From the NCBI GenBank assembly GCA_050950465.1, contig JBMNHQ010000002.1, positions 124,001-188,000 of the forward strand: a DNA stretch of 64,000 nucleotides, given 5' to 3'. Positions 8,094 through 16,523 of this stretch are shown here, piece by piece. How positions within the stretch are numbered: the stretch's first letter is position 1; each line of letters starts with the position of its first letter. The position numbers and the translations under genes were made by a program. This stretch comes from CAZRIZ01 sp050950465. Lineage in GTDB: Bacteria; Patescibacteriota; Saccharimonadia; Saccharimonadales; Saccharimonadaceae. The notes beneath the pieces are model-generated. The model made no database searches and was not told the origin of the DNA. It worked only from the letters and a program-made list of their open reading frames with translations.

Positions 8094-8669
8094 CTATTTA
8101 TTTAATTTTAGCACGCTAGCCGAAGTTTCCGTTAATTGTTTATATACAAATTGATTAATTAGTTGATTAATTTCTACTGAAACGGTCTTCATTTTTCGCC
8201 TTTCTTTGAAGGGCAATCTTGATAGTACATAATCGGCCTTATTGATTTGTTCACTAAGGAGTGTTTTTGTTCCTATGCGGATACGCCAGAAATTTTCACC
8301 TAAGTGAGCGATGATAGATTTTATGCCGTTGTTGCCCCCGTCACTCCCCTTTTTGCGTACTCGAATTGTACCAAAATCTAATGCTAGGTCGTCGTGAATA
8401 ACTAGCAGATCTTCGATGTAATTTATCTTATAAAAATCACCAATTCGACGTACTACATTGCCAGTTAAATTATAAAAACTAGTTGGTTTTACTAAGATGA
8501 CTTTTTTACCATCAATATTAGCCTCAGCTATTTCAGCTTGCCATTTTGGCTTGGTTTGCCACTTAACATCTAGCTTTTTGGCCAGTTCGTCTATTAACAT
8601 GAATCCCAGATTATGCCTAGTTTTTTGATATTCTCGCCCAGGATTGCCTAGTCCGACGATTAATTTCAC
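8094..8669 (-). CDS. pth: Peptidyl-tRNA hydrolase
   Basis: 191 aa enzyme that frees tRNA from prematurely released peptidyl-tRNA. Family motifs: LIVGLGNPGREYQKTRHNLGF with catalytic His19, VKPTSFYNLTGNVV (substrate-binding Asn), LLVIHDDLALDFG and GGNNGIKSI. Start is GTG, overlapping the gpmI stop as GTGA, so the two genes are translationally coupled. The C-terminal about 20 residues are not conserved, as is common. Confidence 0.96.
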   Translation of the reverse strand: MKLIVGLGNPGREYQKTRHNLGFMLIDELAKKLDVKWQTKPKWQAEIAEANIDGKKVILVKPTSFYNLTGNVVRRIGDFYKINYIEDLLVIHDDLALDFGTIRVRKKGSDGGNNGIKSIIAHLGENFWRIRIGTKTLLSEQINKADYVLSRLPFKERRKMKTVSVEINQLINQFVYKQLTETSASVLKLNK

Positions 8670-10180
8670 TGCAGTAAACTCTCCCCAGTCATTTCGGTGG
8701 GTTGTTTAATCCCGATTAATTCTAGTATTGTCGGTGCGATGTCGGCTAGTTTGCCACCGTCTTTTAGTTGGTATCCAGCTTTAGTTAAGATAAACGGCAC
8801 AGGGCTAGTAGTGTGGGTGGTGCACGGTTGGTTTTTATCATCGAGCATGATCTCAGCATTGCCGTGGTCAGCCGTGATTAAAGTAATACCACCGCGCTGT
8901 TCGGCAGCAGCTAAAATTCGTCCCATTTCGCGATCAACTGCTTCGACGGCTTGTATGGTAGCAGTAAAATCACCAGTGTGTCCAACCATGTCACAATTAG
9001 CAAAATTCACAATTAATACGTCACTTTGCTTGGTTTCTAAATCAGTAATTACTGCGTTAGCTATTTCACTGGCACTCATGGCGGGTTGCATATCGTAAGT
9101 TGCAACTTTAGGAGATGGTATTGCTGTGCGCTTTTCGTTTTTGAAGATAAAGTCTTCACCGCCATTGAAATAGTAAGTTACGTGTGGATATTTCTCAGTT
9201 TCAGCGATACGAGTTTGTCTGAGACCGTTATTAGATAGCACTTCGCCCAGAGTGCGCTTGAGAATTTGTTTTGGAAACAGCACTTTAGTGTCTAGCAAAT
9301 CGTCATATTTTGTCATGCTGAAGAGTGATAAATGCTTGGGCGGATTGTTGATAGTAAAACCAACCTCGTTAGGACGATCAAAAGCGGTAACAATTTGAAT
9401 CATGCGGTCAGGTCGAAAACCAAAGAATATAATCGTGTCACCATCACTAATTGTGCCGCTAGGGTTAATTACACATGGTTTGATGAATTCATCGGTTATT
9501 TTTTTGTCATACGATACAGCGATTGCTTCTTCGGCGCTATCAAAGCGCTCGCCGGCACCATTAACCATGGCTTGGTAGCCTTTAGCGATTCGCTCCCAGC
9601 GTTTGTCGCGATCCATGGTGTAATAGCGTCCAGCGACTGTAGCGATTTCACCAACGCCGATGCGTAACAGTTCTAAATCAAGCGTTTGAATAAAATCTAG
9701 TCCTGCGTTAGTGGCGGTATCACGGCCGTCAGTTATGGCATGTATAAAAACATGTTCTAGCCCAGCGTTCTTAGCTGCTTCAACAATGGCGACCAAATGG
9801 TCTATATGACTATGGACTCCACCATCTGACACTAAGCCAATTAGGTGCAGCCTCTCGCCGTTTTCCTTGGCGGTCTCGAGCGCCTCTTGTAAAATGGCAT
9901 TTTTTACGAATTCCCCGTCAGCAATCGCATCATTAATCTCTACTAAAGTTTGTTTCACCACTCGCCCTGCACCGATATTTAAGTGTCCGACTTCTGAGTT
10001 GCCCATTTGGCCCTCTGGTAGTCCTACAGCTGATTCTGCGGCTTGCAGTTGAGTGTGTGGCATATTTTGCCATAAATAGTCAAACACGGGCGTCTTGGCG
10101 TTACTAATAGCGTTTCCTAGCCCAGGCTCGGCCAGTCCAAAGCCATCTAAAATCAATAAAACTAAAGGTAAGTTGTCCAT
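8666..10180 (-). CDS. gpmI: 2,3-bisphosphoglycerate-independent phosphoglycerate mutase
   Basis: 504 aa glycolytic enzyme interconverting 3- and 2-phosphoglycerate with two Mn ions. N-terminal metal motif LILDGFGLAEPGLGNA (D12), catalytic Ser62 in QMGNSEVGHLNIGAGR, and C-terminal metal site ITADHGNAE plus TTHTTSPVPF. Full length for the family. A TATAAT box (10187-10192, minus) lies only 6 nt before ATG, so the mRNA should be leaderless. Its stop overlaps the pth start. Confidence 0.97.
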   Translation of the reverse strand: MDNLPLVLLILDGFGLAEPGLGNAISNAKTPVFDYLWQNMPHTQLQAAESAVGLPEGQMGNSEVGHLNIGAGRVVKQTLVEINDAIADGEFVKNAILQEALETAKENGERLHLIGLVSDGGVHSHIDHLVAIVEAAKNAGLEHVFIHAITDGRDTATNAGLDFIQTLDLELLRIGVGEIATVAGRYYTMDRDKRWERIAKGYQAMVNGAGERFDSAEEAIAVSYDKKITDEFIKPCVINPSGTISDGDTIIFFGFRPDRMIQIVTAFDRPNEVGFTINNPPKHLSLFSMTKYDDLLDTKVLFPKQILKRTLGEVLSNNGLRQTRIAETEKYPHVTYYFNGGEDFIFKNEKRTAIPSPKVATYDMQPAMSASEIANAVITDLETKQSDVLIVNFANCDMVGHTGDFTATIQAVEAVDREMGRILAAAEQRGGITLITADHGNAEIMLDDKNQPCTTHTTSPVPFILTKAGYQLKDGGKLADIAPTILELIGIKQPTEMTGESLLQ

Positions 10181-10230
10181 GACTTTATTATACTACACGG
10201 CAGCTTATGACGCTCGAGCTGTGGCGATTT

Positions 10231-10455
10231 TTAGATCACGATGTCGATAGATTTTTTCGATTTTTTCTTAGGCGTAAACTCATGTTTACAGTTATTACAT
10301 TTCCATTTAGGATTTTTCGGATTAATTAGACAACCACCTATTGCCACTTTGCCATTCGCCAATTCCTTCTCAAGCCTTTCGTTAAAAACCGGTTCACCAT
10401 ATAAAATCCACGCAACACTGTCATTACCGCATCTCGGACATTTTAGGTGTTTCAT
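10231..10455 (-). CDS. Small zinc-ribbon protein
   Basis: 74 aa with two CxxC knuckles, CPRCGN (about residue 6) and CNNCKHEF (about 53), then a Lys-rich tail (TPKKKSKKS). This is a classic zinc ribbon, likely a nucleic-acid or protein binder. ATGA overlap with the upstream ParB-like gene shows coupling in the der operon. Specific role unknown. Confidence 0.65.
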   Translation of the reverse strand: MKHLKCPRCGNDSVAWILYGEPVFNERLEKELANGKVAIGGCLINPKNPKWKCNNCKHEFTPKKKSKKSIDIVI

Positions 10456-11162
10456 ACAGTGGCTAGTATCCTTTTACCAGCTTTTACCACCTCTTCGTTT
10501 GGTGCATCGTCTATCCAATACCGCTTAACTGAGTTGTAACCATTATCTGATTCGCTGACCATGCCTGCAATGGTTTTCTCAATTGACTCCTTAAAGTTTG
10601 TGTTAGTGGAGTTTCGCCAGAACTCTCGTAAGCGTAAGAAAACCGCATCACCCACAAATGGCTTAGTGTTACTCTTCGTTGGGGTTACTATAAAAGCGGT
10701 AAACCTGCTTTTTCCGCGCATTAACATTGATAAAAGTCGATGTGAGCCATCTAATAACCACATCTCATCACCAGAGCGTCGTAAAATAATCGTTTGGCGA
10801 TTCTCTGGAACGTCGCGTGTCTTAAAATTGGCAAAACGTGTATCGGTTGGGTTTTTTTGAATCAATTCAGCAAGTCTCTTAGGATTACGATCGATCTTTG
10901 GATTATAAATTATCTCGGTTAGCCCTTCTCCCATACCAGTTAGTCTTATCTTGTTAGCATCAACTTCACGCTTTTCCCAAATATTCTGTGGATTCATAAT
11001 AAAATCAAATACTCCATTGGCCCTAAACGTGAATGATAGTGCTTCTAGTAAGCGTGGCCAATCTGGTGGATTGTTATGAAGTTTAATACTTCCATTACTA
11101 ATATTATCCAGTTCGCACTCAATATAATATTTGGCCACTTCTTTACAGTCAATTTTCGTCAT
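10452..11162 (-). CDS. ParB/Srx-like domain protein
   Basis: 236 aa from the ATG at 11160-11162, chosen because AGAGG precedes it; an upstream in-frame ATG at 11189 overlaps the permease stop but has no site of its own. The core WLLDGSHRLLSMLMRGKSRFTAFIV resembles the ParB/sulfiredoxin fold (DGxHR followed by a strand). The upstream part (RDVPENRQTIILRRSGDEM) would be the start of that fold. Not chromosomal ParB: no HTH or centromere-binding region. Function unknown; the downstream partner is a zinc-ribbon protein. Confidence 0.5.
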   Translation of the reverse strand: MTKIDCKEVAKYYIECELDNISNGSIKLHNNPPDWPRLLEALSFTFRANGVFDFIMNPQNIWEKREVDANKIRLTGMGEGLTEIIYNPKIDRNPKRLAELIQKNPTDTRFANFKTRDVPENRQTIILRRSGDEMWLLDGSHRLLSMLMRGKSRFTAFIVTPTKSNTKPFVGDAVFLRLREFWRNSTNTNFKESIEKTIAGMVSESDNGYNSVKRYWIDDAPNEEVVKAGKRILATV

Positions 11163-11185
11163 CCTACCTCTTCTGATTATGTTAT

Positions 11186-12550
11186 TCATTCGGTTTTTAA
11201 TGCTTCAATCGGATCAAGCTTAGCGGCTTTACGAGCTGGCATGAAGCTCGAGATAACTGCGATGATTATCAGGATCGTGATTAGAACTATGGCTTGGATA
11301 AGGTTGTATTGCAATAGGTAAATGCCATCCTCTGGCTTAAAACCAATTAGCTCTGATAGCCATGGATTAAGTAATGTGCCAGTTAACCATGATAAGCCAA
11401 CACCGGTAACTCCACCGATAAAACCAACCCAAGCAGCTTCGTAACGGAAAAGTTTGGCAACGTGCTTACCACGCATGCCGAGAGCTTTCATGAGACCAAT
11501 CTGACTAGTACGTTCTAAGACGCTGACATAAAGTGTGTTGACGATGCCGAAGACACTAACTACTAGAGACAGAGCTCCGAAGCTAATTACGACGATTTGC
11601 AAAATGTTAGTTACTTGTGAAACCATTTGTTGTAATTCGCGTGCTGTCATGGCTTTCAAATCTGTTTGCTCCTCAATTCGTCGCTTGACCTCTTCGGTGG
11701 TTTGCCCCTCTTCAACAAGGGTTAATAACTGCATATATTTACCATAGTTGTCGGTTCCCTTAGTTATTACCTGACTAATTTCCGAATATTTATCTTCGTT
11801 AATTAATAATTGCGCAGTATTAACCGATAGCGGTAAGTTTTTACTAACCGCCGCTACCCTAAACTCATAAGTTTTCTCTAAGCCTTTTTCTAGTTTTGCT
11901 ATTAACTCTGGTGTAATCTGAGCTAGGTCAATTTGTAAATCCTGAATACTAGTTTGTGTTGGTGTGACCGAGAAAGTTATGGTGATTTTTTTATCAATGA
12001 TTTCGTCTTCTGATATATCTAAATCTTTGAGATAACTCTCTGGGATAATTATCTCGTCCAGTGCGATATTGTCGCCTCGTTTGAGAATTTTACCAGATAA
12101 GGTCTCATTAATTACAAATGGGTCAAACATGTTAATAAATGAAGACCATTTCTGCTCATTGTCATCAAGTTGAAAGTACTTCATAGTTACTAGTTGAAAT
12201 GGAATAACCTTTTTAACTCCATCGATTTTCGCTACAGTTGTAATATCACTGTCGTCAAGCATTTCGATAAACATATTCTTGCTGTAATTTTCTGAATATT
12301 TTCTTAAGCCCGCATTCATGCCGCTATTTGCCATGAAAGACTCAACGGTTTCTTTACTAACTGACAGAGTGCGATCGTTAATATTGGTGCCGATTAAGCT
12401 ATCGGTGTAGTTGTTAATACCAATTCCAAACGCTAAGCTAGTCATAATCACAAATGCGCCGATACTAATTGCCAAGGCAGTCAGGGCTGTACGTAGTTTC
12501 GCTTGTCTTAGATTGCGCCCAGCTCGTTTGATAATATCGACAGTCTTCAT
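11186..12550 (-). CDS. MacB/FtsX-type ABC transporter permease
   Basis: 454 aa: cytoplasmic start, membrane helix 1 (about 20-45), a large extracytoplasmic MacB-core-like domain (about 50-310) and three C-terminal helices (about 318-345, 370-395, 415-440) ending in PARKAAKLDPIEALKTE, the diagnostic FtsX/MacB tail. Partner of the ATPase encoded immediately upstream (ATGA overlap). Such pairs act as mechanotransmitters or peptide/lipoprotein exporters; substrate unknown. Confidence 0.9.
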   Translation of the reverse strand: MKTVDIIKRAGRNLRQAKLRTALTALAISIGAFVIMTSLAFGIGINNYTDSLIGTNINDRTLSVSKETVESFMANSGMNAGLRKYSENYSKNMFIEMLDDSDITTVAKIDGVKKVIPFQLVTMKYFQLDDNEQKWSSFINMFDPFVINETLSGKILKRGDNIALDEIIIPESYLKDLDISEDEIIDKKITITFSVTPTQTSIQDLQIDLAQITPELIAKLEKGLEKTYEFRVAAVSKNLPLSVNTAQLLINEDKYSEISQVITKGTDNYGKYMQLLTLVEEGQTTEEVKRRIEEQTDLKAMTARELQQMVSQVTNILQIVVISFGALSLVVSVFGIVNTLYVSVLERTSQIGLMKALGMRGKHVAKLFRYEAAWVGFIGGVTGVGLSWLTGTLLNPWLSELIGFKPEDGIYLLQYNLIQAIVLITILIIIAVISSFMPARKAAKLDPIEALKTE

Positions 12551-13236
12551 ACTTTATTGCCCTTTTCAATAATCTTAACTATTTGTCCGTCTTTAATTAG
12601 GATTTGCTTATCGCATTTTTTAGCTAGGTCAATATTGTGTGTCACGATTATCAGTGTGGCACCAAATTTTTTATTGTAGTCGATTAGTAGTTTCTCAATT
12701 ACTGCGCTGGTGGTGGTATCGAGATTCCCCGTGGGCTCGTCAGCGAATAAGATTTTTGGCTGATCGACAATTGCTCGAGCAATAGCTAAGCGCTGTTTTT
12801 GTCCGCCACTGAGGTTTTTGGCTTTTTCTTGAATTTTATCTTCTAATTCAACAGCCTGCAGGGCCTCCGCAATCATCTTTTTGCGTTTGCCAAGTGGTAC
12901 GCGATTGATTTCGAGTGGTAAGCTGACATTATCGAAACAGGTTTCGTTGCCTTGCACAAAAAAGCTTTGAAAGACAAAACTGATTTTTTCACCCCGCAGC
13001 TTATCTAACTCTTTCTGTTTCATCGATGTGATATCTTCACCATCAATTAAAATAATTCCGCTAGTAACACAATCTAGTCCGCTGGTAACGTGCATTAGAG
13101 TTGATTTACCGCTACCAGAGCGACCGACGATCGCCACACTCTCGCCATCCTTGACTTGAAAACTGACATCTTTCAAGGCAGTAAAAGCCGTATCACCAGT
13201 GCCAAAGATTTTAGTCACATTTTTTAAACTAATCAT
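12547..13236 (-). CDS. ABC transporter ATP-binding protein (MacB/LolD type)
   Basis: 229 aa. Walker A GRSGSGKSTL, Q-loop FVFQSFFVQGNET, signature LSGGQKQRLAIARAI, Walker B ILFADEPTGNLD, H-loop VTHN. The GNLD ending of Walker B is typical for the MacB/LolD subfamily. Start ATG directly abuts the der stop codon and the stop overlaps the permease start, so der, ATPase and permease form one operon. Confidence 0.95.
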   Translation of the reverse strand: MISLKNVTKIFGTGDTAFTALKDVSFQVKDGESVAIVGRSGSGKSTLMHVTSGLDCVTSGIILIDGEDITSMKQKELDKLRGEKISFVFQSFFVQGNETCFDNVSLPLEINRVPLGKRKKMIAEALQAVELEDKIQEKAKNLSGGQKQRLAIARAIVDQPKILFADEPTGNLDTTTSAVIEKLLIDYNKKFGATLIIVTHNIDLAKKCDKQILIKDGQIVKIIEKGNKV

Positions 13237-14583
13237 TTAATATGCTTGTTTTCCCGTTTTTTTGTTTGAGCTATCACGGAATGAAAATTTGATTGGTGTA
13301 CCGGTATAGTCATAAACTTCACGGACGGCGCTATCAAGGTAGCGTTTGTAGCTCCAGTGTAAATGTTCTAGACTACTGCCATATACTACAAACCAAGGCG
13401 GGTTAGTATCGGTCTGCACCATATAGCGTAGCTTTGGATGAGTGTTTTTCAATCCAGCTGGCGGATGGTTTAGCTTGGCTTGCATAAGAATCTGGTTCAG
13501 CTTGCGTGTGGTGGTTTCTTGCTTTCGTCGCTCCATGATTTCAGTAGTTAATTCAAAGATTTTAGTAACGTTCTTGCCAGAAATACTCGAGGTGAATATT
13601 AACGGTGCGTAGTGAACAAATTTTAGTCGTTCGCTAGTTTGGCGAATGATTTCATCTTTCTCTTCTTTAGTCGGCGTCAAGTCACTCTTTGCAATAACGA
13701 TGATTAGCCCCCTACCCGCTTCGTCGATTTCGCCGGCCAAGGCCTGATCAACTTGAGTGGCAAACTCTGTAGCATCTAACACCAATAAGCAGACATCAGC
13801 TTCATGAATTGCTTGAGCGGTGCGTAGTGTGCTAAATTTCTCGATTCCAACATCTTGTTTGCCTGGTTTGCGGACACCAGCAGTATCAATTATTTCAATA
13901 TTTTGCCCTTTATAAGTGACTGTCACGCGATTAAGGTCGCGCGTAGTACCAGCAACTTTAGATACGATTGCCTGTTGTTTTTTTATTAGCGTATTAAATA
14001 ATGAGCTTTTGCCAACATTTGGTCGGCCAATTAGCGATAGCTTTATATCAGGCGTCTTGTGCTGACTTTTGATAGCGGACTTTTCTGGTAAAACTTGAAT
14101 GATTAGTCTAATTAGTTCGTCAAATCCGCGACCATGATTAGCGGATACAAAAACAAGCTTGTCGGCGCCTAATTTACGAAATTCCGCCTGACCAACATCA
14201 GAGCGCAGGTCAGACTTGTTAATTATCAATATGGTTGGCTTGTGGCTTTTTTGAGCCAGACGCAAAATTCGCACATCGTCGTGGTTGGGATAGAGTGTGT
14301 GGTCAAGCACAACTAAAATAACATCTGCTAAGTTGGTTGCATCAATAATCTGGTCTTGGATGGTGGTCTCAAACTCGTCTTCGGCTGTCTTAAAGCCAGC
14401 TGTGTCAACTAGTAAAACTGACTGCTTTCCCAGTTTGGTTTCACGAATTACACTGTCGCGTGTTGTGCCAGCCTCGCGAGCCACGATAGCATCGCGCGAG
14501 CCAACTAGACGATTAAAAATCGAGCTTTTACCAACGTTAGCTTGACCTACGATTGCGACAGTAGGAAGATTGTTCTTACTCAT
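13237..14583 (-). CDS. der: Ribosome biogenesis GTPase Der (EngA)
   Basis: 448 aa double GTPase for 50S assembly. G1 motifs GQANVGKSSIFNRL (about 13) and GRPNVGKSSLFNTL (about 186); G3 DTAGF and DTAGV; G4 NKSD and AKSD. The C-terminal KH-like domain follows (from about 350). A TATAAT box lies 13 nt before ATG, giving a leader of about 6 nt. It heads the operon with the MacB-type transporter. Confidence 0.97.
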   Translation of the reverse strand: MSKNNLPTVAIVGQANVGKSSIFNRLVGSRDAIVAREAGTTRDSVIRETKLGKQSVLLVDTAGFKTAEDEFETTIQDQIIDATNLADVILVVLDHTLYPNHDDVRILRLAQKSHKPTILIINKSDLRSDVGQAEFRKLGADKLVFVSANHGRGFDELIRLIIQVLPEKSAIKSQHKTPDIKLSLIGRPNVGKSSLFNTLIKKQQAIVSKVAGTTRDLNRVTVTYKGQNIEIIDTAGVRKPGKQDVGIEKFSTLRTAQAIHEADVCLLVLDATEFATQVDQALAGEIDEAGRGLIIVIAKSDLTPTKEEKDEIIRQTSERLKFVHYAPLIFTSSISGKNVTKIFELTTEIMERRKQETTTRKLNQILMQAKLNHPPAGLKNTHPKLRYMVQTDTNPPWFVVYGSSLEHLHWSYKRYLDSAVREVYDYTGTPIKFSFRDSSNKKTGKQAY

Positions 14584-14604
14584 ATAGATTACTTTTATTA
14601 TATC

Positions 14605-15327
14605 TTAGAACTGGACTTCTTGCCATTGCCCGATTGGTAAGTCGCCGACGAAGTATTTACCAAAGTTAATCCGATGTAGACGAACTACCTCGTACCCTAG
14701 GGCGCTAAAAGTGCGCCGTATTTGGCGGTTGCGCCCCTCGCTCATGGTAACCTGGTAAACTTGCCTGTCAGAAATTTGGTAATCAATTCCCATTGCCTCG
14801 ACTTCTTCTATTGTTAATTTAACAACAGTCAGCCGACTACGTCCATCGTCTAAGCTAATGCCGTGATCCGATATCATTTGTTGATGTAATGGTTCAAGAT
14901 TATGATTTAGCTCCACTAGATAAACTTTGGTTTTTTGAAACTTCGGATGGGTCATCTTGTAGGCGAAATCACCATTGTTAGTCAGTAATATAAGGCCCGA
15001 GCTGTCTTTATCTAGTCTACCAACTGGTTTGAGGGCCTTAAATTCGGCTGGTAAGACGTTATAAGCAGTTTTGTCACCTCCTTGTGAGGCGCGTGAGCAA
15101 GTTAGGCCAACTGGTTTATTAAACATGATTAGCTTGTAGGAAAAGTCTTTGGAGACAACCTTGTTATCAAGCTTTACCTCATTATTGTTGCCAACGCGTT
15201 GTCCTAAAATAGCTTTTTTGCCGTCAACCAAAACTCGCCCTGCGGCAATTAAGTCATCGGCATAGCGACGAGAAACTCCCAACCATAGAGCTAATTTTTT
15301 GTTCAGTCTTTCTAAGACTTGGTTCAT
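14605..15327 (-). CDS. RsuA/RluB-family pseudouridine synthase
   Basis: 240 aa. An S4 RNA-binding domain (residues 1-60: LWLGVSRRYADDLIAAGRVLVDG) is followed by the RsuA-type catalytic domain with Asp106 in GRLDKDSSGLILLTNNG and the KVYLVEL and GRNRQIRR motifs. It isomerises a uridine in rRNA; whether 16S (RsuA) or 23S (RluB/RluF) cannot be told from sequence alone. Family-typical length; no Shine-Dalgarno. Confidence 0.93.
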   Translation of the reverse strand: MNQVLERLNKKLALWLGVSRRYADDLIAAGRVLVDGKKAILGQRVGNNNEVKLDNKVVSKDFSYKLIMFNKPVGLTCSRASQGGDKTAYNVLPAEFKALKPVGRLDKDSSGLILLTNNGDFAYKMTHPKFQKTKVYLVELNHNLEPLHQQMISDHGISLDDGRSRLTVVKLTIEEVEAMGIDYQISDRQVYQVTMSEGRNRQIRRTFSALGYEVVRLHRINFGKYFVGDLPIGQWQEVQF

Positions 15328-15342
15328 GTAATTATTATTAAT

Positions 15343-16446
15343 CTAAGATTGTGTTGGCTGGGGTGGTTGAGGTGTCTGGTTGGGTGGAGTAGCTGGCGGT
15401 GTGGCTGCTGGGGGTTGTGGTATGGGTTGCGGTGTTGCTGGAGGTTGCTGTGTTGGTAATTGTGCCTGTGGTTGTGGTTGCGCGGTTATCTGTGGCTGGG
15501 CTGGGATTGGTTGTGGTGTAGTGGTTGGTGATGCGGTAGGTTGTGCGGGCTGTGGCTGATACGGTGGCCCCTGAGGTGATTCTTGTTCCTTTGTTGATGG
15601 GAATTGATTTGGGTCTGGTTGAACTTCACGCCTATCTCGTTCGCTTGAGTTTAGGGCGTCGGCCATAGCCTTTGCTACATCATATTTTTCACTTTCAGGC
15701 CTGATTGGCGGTTGAATAACGCGCTCACCAAGTGTGTTTGCAGACCTTTCTCTAGGTGTAGAGAATGGAGCAGTCGGCTGTGGCAAGGACCCGCCGTTGC
15801 TAGCTGATGTAGGTGGTGGTTGTGGTGCTGATTGTGTTGGAGCTGAAGCGGGTTGGGATGGTTGTTGGTTAGCTTGCGGTGCAGGTTGTGGTGTTGGCTG
15901 TGGTGTCGGACTTGGTGCGGATTGTGGTGTTGGTTGTGTTTGTGCTGGGGTGGGTTGCGACGCTGGTTGTGCTGGTTGTGCTGGTTGTGCTGGTTGTGTC
16001 GATACAGTATTTGCTACTGGTGCTTGCCCTTCTCCAGCTGGTATATTTGGCAGTGGTTTGGGTTCACGCACTACTGGTGGTCGAGCCAGAACTTCTTTAA
16101 CTGAACGAACCACGTCTTCTATGCCAACTTGTGATTTAACTAAATACATATCGGCCCCAAGTGATTCGCCACGCAATCGTTGATCTTCGCTCGATAGGGC
16201 TGTCATAATGATAACTTTTATATCTTTAGTTTCTGTGGTGGAGCGCAGAATGTCCAGCATATCAAAGCCAGAGATTTTTGGCATCATTACATCACTCAAT
16301 ATTAAATCAGGGCGCTCTTTTATAGCCATGGCAAGAGCTTCCTCGCCATCACCAGCCGAAACGATATCATAACCTTCCGCCAATAACCGCACCCCGTAAA
16401 TCTCGCGTAGGCTTTTATCGTCTTCCACTAACAAAATCTTAGTCAT
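15343..16446 (-). CDS. Response regulator with long Pro/Gln-rich tail
   Basis: 367 aa. A normal receiver domain (1-120: acidic pair E8/D9, phospho-acceptor D52 in LILSDVMMP, conserved Thr and Lys) is followed by about 240 residues of Pro/Gln/Ala/Ser low complexity (repeats of QPA, PTPQ) instead of a DNA-binding or enzymatic output domain. A patch around FSTPRERSANTLGERVIQPP is the only ordinary sequence in the tail. The tail probably acts as an interaction or tether region. ATG sits 10 nt after a TATAAT box. The likely partner kinase is encoded just upstream. Confidence 0.85.
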   Translation of the reverse strand: MTKILLVEDDKSLREIYGVRLLAEGYDIVSAGDGEEALAMAIKERPDLILSDVMMPKISGFDMLDILRSTTETKDIKVIIMTALSSEDQRLRGESLGADMYLVKSQVGIEDVVRSVKEVLARPPVVREPKPLPNIPAGEGQAPVANTVSTQPAQPAQPAQPASQPTPAQTQPTPQSAPSPTPQPTPQPAPQANQQPSQPASAPTQSAPQPPPTSASNGGSLPQPTAPFSTPRERSANTLGERVIQPPIRPESEKYDVAKAMADALNSSERDRREVQPDPNQFPSTKEQESPQGPPYQPQPAQPTASPTTTPQPIPAQPQITAQPQPQAQLPTQQPPATPQPIPQPPAATPPATPPNQTPQPPQPTQS

Positions 16447-16523
16447 ACTAACCTACATTATAAAGTGTTTTTAAAATAAAATCTATAGTGTTTATGGTTA
16501 ATTGTTGATAATAAGCGATTTTC

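Noticed and set aside
15960..16005. Possible CRISPR-like tandem repeat
   Set aside because: The short GGTTGTGCT repeats encode QPA in frame in the response regulator; no spacers or cas genes.
15734..16183. Cys/Gly-rich 149-aa plus-strand ORF that looks like a repeat protein
   Set aside because: Antisense reading of the Pro/Gln-rich tail of the response regulator; GC-rich repeats keep the opposite strand open by chance.
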